This document shows, piece by piece, positions 17,344 to 26,384 of a stretch of 64,000 nucleotides of DNA. This DNA comes from Schleiferilactobacillus perolens DSM 12744 (lineage in GTDB: Bacteria; Bacillota; Bacilli; Lactobacillales; Lactobacillaceae), in assembly GCF_001435585.1 (NCBI RefSeq), contig NZ_AZEC01000010.1, positions 1 to 64,000 of the forward strand, read 5' to 3'. Position numbers and translations under genes: made by a program. The notes under the pieces were generated by a model. That model searched no databases. It was not told the DNA's origin and saw only the letters and a program-made list of their open reading frames with translations. How positions within the stretch are numbered: the stretch's first letter is position 1; each line of letters begins with the position of its first letter.

Positions 17344-18423
17344 CTATGCATTCTTGAGAATTGCCAGGATTTTATCGGTATCTTTTGCCTCCAATTCCTT
17401 GATAATGTGCAGGTATGTAGATTGGGTAGTCGTAATGCTGCTGTGGCCGAGGCGCTTAGAGACAGAAAGAACACTCACACCTTGGTAAAGGAGAACTGAG
17501 GCATGGGTGTGGCGAAGTCCGTGGAATGTCACCCGAGGCAATCCCAGTGCATGCAATTTATTAGTCAATACTTGGTTGATTTCAGCGCTGACCATGGCAT
17601 GCCCGTTGACCAAGAAGAGCGGGGCGTTCGGTGATGTGAGGTGGTTTTCTACGAAAACGTGCAGGTGGTGTAAGGAAATTGAATCAAGCGGCAATTTACG
17701 CATTGACGCCTTGTTTTTCGTCTTCTTAAAGCCGGTGTGGTATTTGTAGTCCCAGGTTTTATTAACATCCACGGTACCTTCTTGCCAATTGATGTCGCTA
17801 GTAGTCACTCCCAAAATCTCCGCATATCGCATGCCAGTAACAGCAGCCAAATAAATCATCATCTCGGGAATTTGATCCGGGTCTAGATGGTGAATCAGCT
17901 TTTGCCATTCACCGTAATCCAGCGCTTTTTTTGGCCGGTGTACTGCCACTCCTGTGACGACGGCCTTACGTGTTGGATCGTTGGAAATGATGTGCTCATC
18001 CAGGGCATCAAGCAGTGCCGCTCTGATCTGCTTATGGAATGCAGATACAGTACGAGGCGCGTGATTACGGGCAAAGACGTTCAACCGTTCTTGGTACACC
18101 GTTCGGGTAATATCCTTTAGTGGCATTTTACCGAAGATCTTGCGGATGTGGTTCAGCGTGTTTTCGTACTTGATAAAAGTGACGTTGGTCACAGAATTAC
18201 GCTTATAAAGATTGATCCAGCGTTCAAAATAGACACTCAATGGGATTTCGCCAGCCTTAAACTGGCGTATGTCCGCATAGAGGGACTTCACCTGACTAGC
18301 CGCTAACTCCGCGTCAGACTTGAGCCGAAAGCCGGACTTACGTAATTTCTTGTAAGCACCATCCAAATCTTTGTATGAGATTTCGTACTGCCACACTTTT
18401 CCTCTTTTTCGGTAACTGACCAT
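17344..18423 (-). CDS. Tyrosine recombinase of the pglX inversion cassette
   Basis: A 359-residue integrase-type recombinase with an N-terminal arm-binding region (VSYRKRGKVWQYEISYKDLD), a core-binding domain (~65-155) and a catalytic domain. Catalytic residues are R199 (TGMRYAE), H301/R304 (HGLRHTHAS), H327 (LGHSSITTT) and nucleophile Y337. AGGAGG precedes the ATG at 18423. It lies in the centre of two oppositely oriented pglX segments and is not near any attachment site of its own, so its likely substrate is the pglX inverted repeats. Recombinase genes at this site, and pglX inversion, are reported for type 1 BREX of lactobacilli. IS66 sits one base past its stop and leaves the protein intact. 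Confidence 0.88.
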   Translation of the reverse strand: MVSYRKRGKVWQYEISYKDLDGAYKKLRKSGFRLKSDAELAASQVKSLYADIRQFKAGEIPLSVYFERWINLYKRNSVTNVTFIKYENTLNHIRKIFGKMPLKDITRTVYQERLNVFARNHAPRTVSAFHKQIRAALLDALDEHIISNDPTRKAVVTGVAVHRPKKALDYGEWQKLIHHLDPDQIPEMMIYLAAVTGMRYAEILGVTTSDINWQEGTVDVNKTWDYKYHTGFKKTKNKASMRKLPLDSISLHHLHVFVENHLTSPNAPLFLVNGHAMVSAEINQVLTNKLHALGLPRVTFHGLRHTHASVLLYQGVSVLSVSKRLGHSSITTTQSTYLHIIKELEAKDTDKILAILKNA

Positions 18424-18448
18424 GTTAATGTCCTCCTAATCCAAATGT

Positions 18449-18466
18449 TTGGCACTTTTTTGGCAC
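18449..18466 (-). repeat. Recombinase-flanking GTGCCAA repeats, far side
   Basis: TTGGCAC at 18449-18455 and 18460-18466 on the plus strand is the inverse of the GTGCCAA pair at 15054-15073. The repeats lie just upstream of the recombinase ribosome site, so they could also serve as operators for autoregulation. Confidence 0.45.
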
Positions 18467-18567
18467 ATTCTGTATTTTATCCTCTTACGTGGCCATTGTT
18501 TGGCTAGGAGGACTGGATGTTATGCGGATTAGGCAGGTGAACAACAGGATCAGCCAAATGGTCAATG

Positions 18568-18585
18568 GATTATGCTCAGCGATAT
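18568..18585 (-). repeat. Inversion repeat 3, copy in silent cassette
   Basis: Reverse complement of 14090-14107 over 18 bp. Similarity to pglX ends here at the C-terminal side. Inversion between these copies would give the cassette the constant PglX C-terminus. Confidence 0.8.
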
Positions 18586-19259
18586 TATTGATCAAAGGAT
18601 CATAGTGAAAATTCCATGAATTCTCAAAGCAATTCCAGTCATTTTGTGAAGCTTTTATTGTAAGATTAACAAGTTCAGTAATCTGGTTGTCTTGAGAAAT
18701 TTTAGAAATTATTGGCATGTTTTGAATATCTCGAACCTGAAAATTTAAGGTTGGGTTTAAAATTGATGCGAATTTCAAAAAAACATTGGAGTTGAGAAGC
18801 CCAAGAATAATTTTATATTTTTCTAACTTAACAATGATGGTCGAGCCGCCCTTGTCGAAAGTTGATCCTTCAGGCATCTCTCGAAAACTAGGTAAGGAGG
18901 AGGTGATAAGTCCCCAAGTTATTCCTTTTTTATACCAATATTTTTTAGGGATGATTTGTGATGCATGTTTACCATCTCCTTTTTCATATGTTAACCGTGC
19001 TTCTCTTGACCAATTGATGACAGTTGTTAAATTTCCGTACCACTTCCTGTACCCGCCACCCTTGGCATAGAATATCCAGTGATCTTTGTTAGATATTAAT
19101 AATGAATTAACCTCCCAAAATAGTCTGGTCCATTTTTTATTATTTCCAGTGACATTTTGACTTGGTGAAATAGAAACGTTTTTTATCTTTGGAAAGGAAA
19201 AATCTTCAATCATTCTTGAACTTGCCCAATACGCAATCGGGCTCCCGGGAATCTTTCCG

Positions 19260-19281
19260 AAGTTCGTTTGGTTAGTTCGAT
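19260..19281 (-). repeat. Inversion repeat 2, copy in silent cassette
   Basis: Reverse complement of 13421-13442 over 22 bp, within the RTNQTNF codons. Sequence on both sides is diverged between the two cassettes. Confidence 0.75.
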
Positions 19282-20546
19282 TATATCGGTTCCCAGCTAC
19301 TGGCAAGGAAGCTGGATCTCCGTTTTGAACATCACGATATTTGATCTGGTGATATGTCCCATTGAACATCGTCAGGGGTATGTTTCTGAAAATTGAAACA
19401 GCTGTGCCAAACGCAATTCCCATTACGCCGTTTTCCATGTGCATCAAATTGGATAGGGTATATTTAGCCAGTAATCCTTTTCGGAGCTTCTCAAAACTAG
19501 ATAAAAACATCCAGGATTGCATTGTCACTAAAGCTGAATACCCACCACGCTTCAGACTCCCCGTCATTTTTTCCAAGAATGCAGCAAACAGATCGGCTTT
19601 CGCATCTGAGTAGTAATGTTTCAGAAACTGTGAATAGCTGTTATTCAATCGGGCCGTTCCAAGGTAAGGGGGATTGGTCACAATAATATCGTGCTGTTCA
19701 GAAAGAATAAGAGCAATTTGAATCAGCTGATGGATTTTTTCACCGACACGAACGAAGGTCTGGTTGTAAGCACCTTGGTCAATTTTTTCGGCAATGTTCT
19801 GGAGTGTTTCTAGTGATAGCTTGCTCGTATCAACCAGCGAACCCACTTCTCGTCCGTTTTGGAACGCCGCCATCAGATCATAGATCGCCTGAGCCTCTTC
19901 CTTCGTGAAGTTGTCCATTAATAATTCAACACTACCTTTGGAAACTTCTGTAGATGAGGGAATGTCGTATACCTCCGGAGATATGTTTCTCGACAAAGCA
20001 CGTCTATCGAATTGTCGCAGCTTCATCATGACCGCAAAGTACGCCAACTGTTGCGCACGCGCATCAATGTCGAGGCCTTGTAGATTATGCTTAACAATTT
20101 GGCCGGCCGCCTCGCGTTCACCGTATCCTTCAGCAGTATAAATGGCCATCAAAACGTCAAAAGCATAAACCAAAATGTGGCCAGACCCCATGGATGGATC
20201 TAAAAACGAAATGTCCTGTGGTTGAAGATTTGCCAGCTCTTGATCTGCCTTCTGGATGTTTACAACTGTCTCCGCTGTTTGGGGAGCGTCCGGCATGTAG
20301 TACTGCCAATTAAACTTGGCAACCAGTTCTGTCTCATTCTCCTCGGGATGACGAGTCATCAAAGCATGGATCCACAGCTTGCCCAATGAGTTCTGAACCA
20401 TATATTTGACTATCCAGTCTGGCGTAAACAGTTGGGTGGCTGATGCTAATTCTTGATCACCGTATTTGTGTGATTTCGGTTGGGCAACGGCAGCGTTTTT
20501 GGGGACTTCATTATAGTATTGGTACAGCCACCCAATAATCTCGACT

Positions 20547-20633
20547 TGCCCCTCCTTCTCCACGTCAAAATCATCCCGCGGCACCTCGGTCACGAGTTCC
20601 TTAATCACCCCATTCTGATAGCTGGGAGTGAAC
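20547..20633 (-). repeat. Inversion repeat 1, copy in silent cassette
   Basis: Reverse complement of 12033-12119 with no mismatch over 87 bp. It forms the outer edge of the cassette, 100 bp before the pglZ start. Confidence 0.9.
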
Positions 20634-20733
20634 GATAAGATTAGCGAAGTATGGCATTGGCGGGGGCCCTTCGTTATACTTAACACAGGTTGAGAACACG
20701 GATAAGCGGACACTGGAACGGAGAATGAAAAAC
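20634..20733 (+). promoter_or_regulatory. Region expected to hold the pglZ-brxL promoter
   Basis: This 100-bp stretch lies between the fixed edge of the inverting segment and pglZ. The upstream transcript ends at the pglX terminator and the intervening genes are antisense, so a separate promoter is expected here. TATACT at 20674-20679 is a possible -10 box, but I see no good -35. The promoter lies outside the invertible DNA, so it would not be flipped. Confidence 0.4.
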
Positions 20734-23268
20734 ATGGCGGAGCTAGACACCAAGAAGATCGTGGCGGGTATTGAGAAGCTGTTTGCGGACAATAATCATT
20801 TTGTCTTTTGGTATGACGCACAGGGCGAGTTTGCGGACAACATTGCGGATATTACGGAGCAACTGCGGGAACCGGTCGTGATCATGGGGAAAAACGAGCA
20901 GTTTAAGACCAAGCTGACGCTGGTGGCGATGGAGCGGCAAGGGCAGTCGGCCTTGATTTATTCGCCGGCGCCGAAGCCGGATCTGACGGAGAATTTCATG
21001 ACGGACATGCTTTACTATTCGCGGGAATACACCGCTAATGCGCTGGTCATGCTGCGGCAGGAGTTGCGAGTGCCGGACGAGGATGCCGCGACCTTCCAGG
21101 AGCAGAAACGGTTTTTTGCCAGCAAAGACCGCCAGGCAAAATTTCAGAGACTCTATCAGCCGGGCAAGGATTTGCAGATGGCGATCATGGCTGCGCTGGC
21201 CGGGGCCAGTGACCACACCATGACGATGGTCTTGCGGGCCGTGCTGCAGGCCGGAATTGGTGATACCAATCCAGTTCTAGCAGAGTTTAAAAAATATGGT
21301 CTGCTCACCCAGTTCTGGGAGAACGTGCGGAACGCATATGGCTTCAATGGCGCCACCAATTCGCTTCTGGATTTCACGACGGCCCTGTATTTGAACTTTG
21401 CCTATTACCAAATGGAGAAGGATCTGCCGCGAAGTATCGATAATTACAAGCTGACCAGTGCCAACAATGCCGTCACCTTTCTGTCGTTAGCAAGAAATGA
21501 CCAGACATTTGCGGATACATATCGTCAGTTGGCCGAAACAGTGTGGCAGCATCTTGAAAGCTTCAGTGGTGTTTCCCGGCAGCTCCAGCAACTGGATATT
21601 GTGGATTTGCTCAAGACGGATGTGTTTGCCAACTTTGACCGGCAAATCCTGGCGTGGGTTGTCGAGCGATTGCAGGCTGATGATTTCCATGCTGTGGCGG
21701 GGACGACGCCGTTGGCGGATGTCTTGACGCAACGAGAAAAGATGTACTTCGGTAAAACGTATCATGATGCGTATGCCTTACTGCAGGCTGCCTTGGTGAT
21801 TCTCACGTACCGCCGGCGTGAGGTGAAAAACTTAGCGGCCGCCAAAGAACAATACATCACCACCGATTATGCGATGGATACAGCGTACCGGCATTTCGTT
21901 CAGCGCTACGACCGGATTGCCATTGACCTTACGGATCTTCTGGAAGGTATCGCTGACAAAGTGGACAACACGTACGTCAACGAGTTTCTCACGCCGACAG
22001 TGACGGCTTGGACCACGGTGTATGATCCGCGGGACATTGAACCCAATAGCTGGCAGCGCAGTTTCTATCGGTCATTCATCAGTTCGGCTAAAGAGCGCAT
22101 TGTCGTGATTATTTCGGACGCCTTTCGGTTTGAGGCCGCGGCCGAGCTGAAACGCAAGCTGGATGATCAGGATGTCTACAGTACAGAACTCGATACGGTA
22201 TACTCTGAGCTGCCTTCTGTGACGTATTTCGGGATGCCAGCCTTGCTGCCGCATCAGACATTAACCTATCAGCCGGACAAGACGGTCTTAGTGGATGGAC
22301 TCAAAGCAGACACGCTGGGGAAGCGCCGTCAGATCCTGCAAAATCGGGATCCGCAGAGCAACGCCGACCATGTGATGACTTTTCTCAAAGACTGGGATAC
22401 GCCGCAAAGAAAACAACTCTTGGCGGGGCAAAAGGTGGTTTACTTGTACCACAACGAAGTGGATGCCACTGGTGATGACGCGAAGACCGAGAAGCAGGTC
22501 TTTAACGCCACCGAGGAAGCCATCAACACAATTGCGCGGACAATTGGTTTTTTGCGTAATTTAAGTGTAGCGCACATCATCGTGACCGCCGATCATGGCT
22601 ATCTGTACAAACGGTCTGGTCTGGATTCGGCGGACAAGATCGACATCAGCGGCCACGATCTGGACGTGTTGGGGCAGCGCTATGCAATCAGCAGCGAGAC
22701 CATCGAGCAGCCCGGGGTACGGTCACAGCGTCTGGGGGCATTGCTAGATAATGATGATCAGCGGCGTGTCTACTATCCGGCCACAGATAGTATCTTCAAG
22801 TCCGCCGGAGCGGGACAAAACTACGTGCATGGTGGCGCCTCACCGGAAGAAATGATTGTGCCGGTGCTGCACGTGCGGACACAAAGTGGTCGATCCAAGG
22901 CCACACCGGTGTCAATCAAGGTTACGGAAGGCGCCCATCGCATCACCAGCCGCAGCGTGATGGTGCCCATTTCTCAAGAAGAACCGGTAACCGACAAAAC
23001 CACCGCCGCCACCTATGTACTCTACTTTGTCGATAGCCAGGATCGGCCCATTTCTAACGAACAACGCTATGTAGCCGATAGTCGGGAGGATGATCCGCAG
23101 AGCCCGAGCCGGCGCCAGAGCTTCTACCTGACCTTACAGGATCGGGACTTCGACAACAGCGGCGCATACTACCTGATTATTCAGAATGCGGAAACCAAGG
23201 AAGAGATTCAGCGGATTCAATATCAAATGGACTTGACGATTAAAGGGGATTTCGGCTTTGACATCTGA
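20734..23268 (+). CDS. pglZ: BREX alkaline phosphatase-like protein PglZ
   Basis: A protein of 844 residues (start at ATG 20734, 10 bp after GGAG; an ATG at 20725 sits on the ribosome site). PglZ proteins carry an alkaline phosphatase superfamily domain. Visible metal-site segments are VVIISDAFRFEAAAELKRKL (~455-474), VYLYHNEVDATGDDAKTEKQ (~568-587), IIVTADHGYLYKR (~612-624) and VHGGASPEEMIVPVLHV (~697-713). It is essential in BREX, and homologues have nuclease or phosphatase-like activity in vitro. The stop overlaps the brxL start by 11 bp. GC content is clearly higher than in the adjoining silent cassette. Confidence 0.94.
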   Translation: MAELDTKKIVAGIEKLFADNNHFVFWYDAQGEFADNIADITEQLREPVVIMGKNEQFKTKLTLVAMERQGQSALIYSPAPKPDLTENFMTDMLYYSREYTANALVMLRQELRVPDEDAATFQEQKRFFASKDRQAKFQRLYQPGKDLQMAIMAALAGASDHTMTMVLRAVLQAGIGDTNPVLAEFKKYGLLTQFWENVRNAYGFNGATNSLLDFTTALYLNFAYYQMEKDLPRSIDNYKLTSANNAVTFLSLARNDQTFADTYRQLAETVWQHLESFSGVSRQLQQLDIVDLLKTDVFANFDRQILAWVVERLQADDFHAVAGTTPLADVLTQREKMYFGKTYHDAYALLQAALVILTYRRREVKNLAAAKEQYITTDYAMDTAYRHFVQRYDRIAIDLTDLLEGIADKVDNTYVNEFLTPTVTAWTTVYDPRDIEPNSWQRSFYRSFISSAKERIVVIISDAFRFEAAAELKRKLDDQDVYSTELDTVYSELPSVTYFGMPALLPHQTLTYQPDKTVLVDGLKADTLGKRRQILQNRDPQSNADHVMTFLKDWDTPQRKQLLAGQKVVYLYHNEVDATGDDAKTEKQVFNATEEAINTIARTIGFLRNLSVAHIIVTADHGYLYKRSGLDSADKIDISGHDLDVLGQRYAISSETIEQPGVRSQRLGALLDNDDQRRVYYPATDSIFKSAGAGQNYVHGGASPEEMIVPVLHVRTQSGRSKATPVSIKVTEGAHRITSRSVMVPISQEEPVTDKTTAATYVLYFVDSQDRPISNEQRYVADSREDDPQSPSRRQSFYLTLQDRDFDNSGAYYLIIQNAETKEEIQRIQYQMDLTIKGDFGFDI

Positions 23269-25387
23269 TAACAAGCAAGAGGAAGAAAAGTTGCGAGCGA
23301 AGAGTGACGGCGACGTGGCGGTGCCAGCGGAAGCCATTGCTCAGGAGCAAGCGGCAGAGAACGTGCAGACAGACTTGCTGGACAAGCTGGAGGCCTTTTT
23401 CCCCGGGCGCTTCGTGCGCAAGGATCTGACGCAAAAGATCAAGGAGGGGGCAAACGTCCCTACCTACGTGCTGGAGTTCCTGCTGGGGCAGTATGCCAAC
23501 AGCTCGGATCCGGTGATCATTGAACGGGGCGTGGAAAACGTCAAGAAGACGCTGGCTAATAACTACGTGCGGCCAGACGAGGCGGAAAAGGTGAAGTCTC
23601 GGATTCGGGAAGAGGGAGCGTATACGGTCATCGACAAGATCACCGTGACTTTGAACTCGGATAAGGACCGATACGAGGCGGCGTTTGGCAACTTGGGGAT
23701 CACCGGTGTACCGGTGGATGAGCGCTACGTCCAGGACTATGAGCGGCTGTTGGTGGGCGGCATTTGGTCCATCGTACGGGTGCAGTACGACCATACCAGC
23801 GATGACCATTTTCTCATTGATCAGCTGACCCCGGTTCAGGTGCCGTCTGTGAACATGCAGGAAGTTTATGATGCCCGGGAGAAATTCACGACCGACGAGT
23901 GGATTGACTTATTACTGCGGACAATTGGCATGGAGCCGACACAATTTGACGATCGGGTGAAATGGCTCATGGTATCGCGGCTGATCCCGTTTGTCGAGAA
24001 TAACTATAACTTCGTGGAGCTCGGGCCCCGGGGTACTGGGAAGTCCCACGTCTACAAAGAATTATCGCCCAATTCGATTCTGGTTTCTGGTGGTCAGACG
24101 ACAGTGGCCAACCTGTTCTTCAATATGGCGCGGCATGAAGTGGGGCTAGTCGGCATGTGGGACGTCGTGGCCTTTGACGAAGTGGCCGGCATCAAGTTCA
24201 AGGACAACGATGGCGTGCAGATCATGAAGGACTACATGGCCTCTGGCTCCTTTGCTCGGGGCCGGGACGAAATCCAGGCGTCGGCCGGGATGGTCTTTGT
24301 TGGGAATATCAATCAGCCGGTGGACGTGGTCATGCGGACGTCCAATCTGTTTGATCCGTTTCCCGCTGTCATGGCTAACGACACGGCTTTTTTGGACCGG
24401 ATCCACAATTACTTGCCTGGCTGGGAGATTCCGAAGTATCGGCCGAATTTCTTCACGAATGGGTATGGCCTGATCACGGATTACTTCGCGGAAGTCATGC
24501 GGGCGCTGCGAAAAATTTCTTACGGTGATGCGTTCGACAAGTACTTCACCCTGGGCAATCAGTTGAACCAGCGGGACACCATTGCGGTGCGTAAGACGGT
24601 GTCCGGAATGGTGAAGTTGCTGTACCCTGACGGTAAATTTACGAAGGAGGACGTTGCCCAGATTCTGACGTTTGCCATGGAGATGCGCCGGCGGGTGAAA
24701 GAGCAGCTGAAGAAAATTGGCGGCATGGAGTTCTACGATGTGAACTTTTCTTACATCGACAAGGAGACTTACGACGAACATTTCGTACCAGTGCCAGAGC
24801 AGGGTTCGACAGGCTTGATTCCTGAGAATGAGGGGAAGCCTGGCCAAGTTTACACCGTTGCTTATGATGCGGATGAGCGGTTGAGTCTGATAAAATTGGA
24901 ATCACAGATGACGGCTGGCAACGGCAAGACGAGCTGGACCGGGATTCAGTCCAATCGGTTGGCGAAGGAAGAAATGGATACGGCGTTCAATTACCTCAAG
25001 GCCAATTTTTCCCAGGTTAGTCAGAATATTGCGCCGGCGCAGCATGACTATATCGTCAACGCGACTAACCTGAATAATGGCGCCATGGCGACGGAATTGT
25101 CGTTGGCGACTTATGTAGCCCTGGTTTCTATTTCGGTGGGCAAGCCGGTCATCGGCGGATTAGCCATCCTGGGGGATTTCTCCATTGGCGGGACTATCAA
25201 AAAGATGGATAGTCTGGCAGATCGGCTACAGGTGGCCCTGGATAGCGGGGCGAAGGCGGTCTTGATTCCATCCAGTGCCACGAGTGAATTGGGTACGGTG
25301 CCGGGAGATTTGATTGCGGCTTTCTCGCTGAAGTTCTACAACACGATTGAGGATGCGGTGATGAAGGCATTGGGTGTGCAGCAGTAG
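23258..25387 (+). CDS. brxL: BREX Lon-like AAA+ protein BrxL
   Basis: This 709-residue protein is the last core gene of type 1 BREX. It starts at a TTG (MTSDNKQEEE) inside pglZ, with AAAGGGGA about 11 bp upstream, so translation is coupled. The AAA+ core shows Walker A GPRGTGKSHV (~257-266) and Walker B MWDVVAFDEVAGI (~300-312). The C-terminal ~120 residues have the Lon protease fold (LAILGDFSIGGTIKKM, GAKAVLIPSSATSEL), but the segment aligned with the Lon nucleophile reads NNGAMATELSLA, without an obvious catalytic serine, so proteolysis is doubtful. BrxL homologues form ring assemblies on DNA and are needed for phage exclusion. Confidence 0.94.
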   Translation: MTSDNKQEEEKLRAKSDGDVAVPAEAIAQEQAAENVQTDLLDKLEAFFPGRFVRKDLTQKIKEGANVPTYVLEFLLGQYANSSDPVIIERGVENVKKTLANNYVRPDEAEKVKSRIREEGAYTVIDKITVTLNSDKDRYEAAFGNLGITGVPVDERYVQDYERLLVGGIWSIVRVQYDHTSDDHFLIDQLTPVQVPSVNMQEVYDAREKFTTDEWIDLLLRTIGMEPTQFDDRVKWLMVSRLIPFVENNYNFVELGPRGTGKSHVYKELSPNSILVSGGQTTVANLFFNMARHEVGLVGMWDVVAFDEVAGIKFKDNDGVQIMKDYMASGSFARGRDEIQASAGMVFVGNINQPVDVVMRTSNLFDPFPAVMANDTAFLDRIHNYLPGWEIPKYRPNFFTNGYGLITDYFAEVMRALRKISYGDAFDKYFTLGNQLNQRDTIAVRKTVSGMVKLLYPDGKFTKEDVAQILTFAMEMRRRVKEQLKKIGGMEFYDVNFSYIDKETYDEHFVPVPEQGSTGLIPENEGKPGQVYTVAYDADERLSLIKLESQMTAGNGKTSWTGIQSNRLAKEEMDTAFNYLKANFSQVSQNIAPAQHDYIVNATNLNNGAMATELSLATYVALVSISVGKPVIGGLAILGDFSIGGTIKKMDSLADRLQVALDSGAKAVLIPSSATSELGTVPGDLIAAFSLKFYNTIEDAVMKALGVQQ

Positions 25388-25415
25388 CGTAGACGTATAA
25401 GGGAGGCAATCAGCC

Positions 25416-26384
25416 GTGGCAGATTCGAAATACGACGTACAGAATAGTCAGATTGGTACATTATTGGGGTGGATTAACTCTGGGGAGATTGGGCTGCCGG
25501 AACTGCAACGGCCATTTGTGTGGCCCTCGACCAAAGTTCGGGATCTAATCGATTCGTTGTTTAATGGTTTTCCGATTGGCTACATTATCACTTGGAATAA
25601 CCCCAGTATTCGGCTTAAAGATGGGTCAATCTCTGTTGGAAAGAAGATCGTGATCGATGGGCAGCAGCGTCTCACAGCATTAGCCACCGCATTGTCGGGG
25701 CAGAAGATTATCGACCGAAGATTTAAGCGGCGGCGGATTAGTATTGCTTTTAATCCTTTGACCAGGGAATTTCAAACGGCTAATGCTTTGCTCCAGAAGG
25801 ACAAACGCTGGATCAGTGATATCGCGGAAGTTTTTGCGGACGACTTCTCAAGCTTCAATTTCATTACCGCCTATTCCCAGGCCAATGACTGCCCACCAGA
25901 CGAAGTGGCGCGCGCAATCGATGATTTGAAGCGCATTACGTCATACGGCGTCGGCAATATCAGCCTGTCAGATGCGCTGACGATTGATCAGGTGACTGAA
26001 ATCTTTAACCGGATTAATTCACAGGGGACCCGACTATCCACTGCGGACTTCATCATGTCTAAGATGTCAGCGGACACTCTGCATCAAGGCAATATTCAAC
26101 GAAAAATGGTTGAATATTTCACCAATCTGCAAGCTGACGCGTCGGCGTTGTCTGGTATTCAAGAGTCTGATCCAAAATTTGCACAATCGGCGGCAATGCA
26201 GAAGATTGCCTGGATCGTGAGTGAAAACACGACCCTTTATCAACCGGCCTTTGGCGATATTTTCCATGTGATTTTGGGCAGCCATTTTGGTCGAGGAAAA
26301 CATGCAGATCTTGTTGCCCTGATTTCTGGCCGTGATTTTGAGACGACGGATTTACAATTCAAGTGCAACAAATTAGTCAAATAG
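25416..26384 (+). pseudogene. DUF262 (GmrS/BrxU-like) gene truncated by IS30
   Basis: This GTG-started protein carries the DUF262 N-terminal domain: LPELQRPFVWP, DSLFNGFPIGYIITW and the nucleotide-binding hallmark IDGQQRLTAL (~78-87). DUF262 plus DUF1524 proteins are type IV restriction enzymes that cut modified DNA (GmrSD), and one, BrxU, is coded within some BREX loci. Here real coding ends at about residue 309 (GRDFET); the last residues come from the end of an IS30 element at 26342. No DUF1524 HNH part is found beyond the IS, so the nuclease domain is lost. It is spaced 28 bp from brxL, as the last gene of the operon. Confidence 0.85.

Larger units (their letters stand above)
18485..20633 (-). 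pseudogene. Silent alternative pglX cassette
   Basis: A minus-strand frame of ~716 codons equals PglX from FTPSYQNG to IAEHN. It has its own motif I (FLDPSMGSGHIL) and motif IV (NPPYLGTAR) but diverged sequence between. It lacks the constant N-terminal 197 residues. After IAEHN it runs into an unrelated hydrophobic tail (PLTIWLILLFTCLIRITSS) instead of the constant C-terminal ~300 residues. The frame continues upstream of 20633 into non-PglX sequence with no convincing start. It is therefore a silent donor, not a decayed gene: its coding part is intact and can be joined in frame to pglX by inversion at the repeats. Confidence 0.9.

Noticed and set aside
20601-20821. Apparent N-terminus of the silent pglX frame (MRHTKRQNDY... 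up to 20821)
   Set aside because: This part lies antisense to pglZ and resembles no PglX N-terminus; it is an open frame by chance upstream of the 87-bp repeat.
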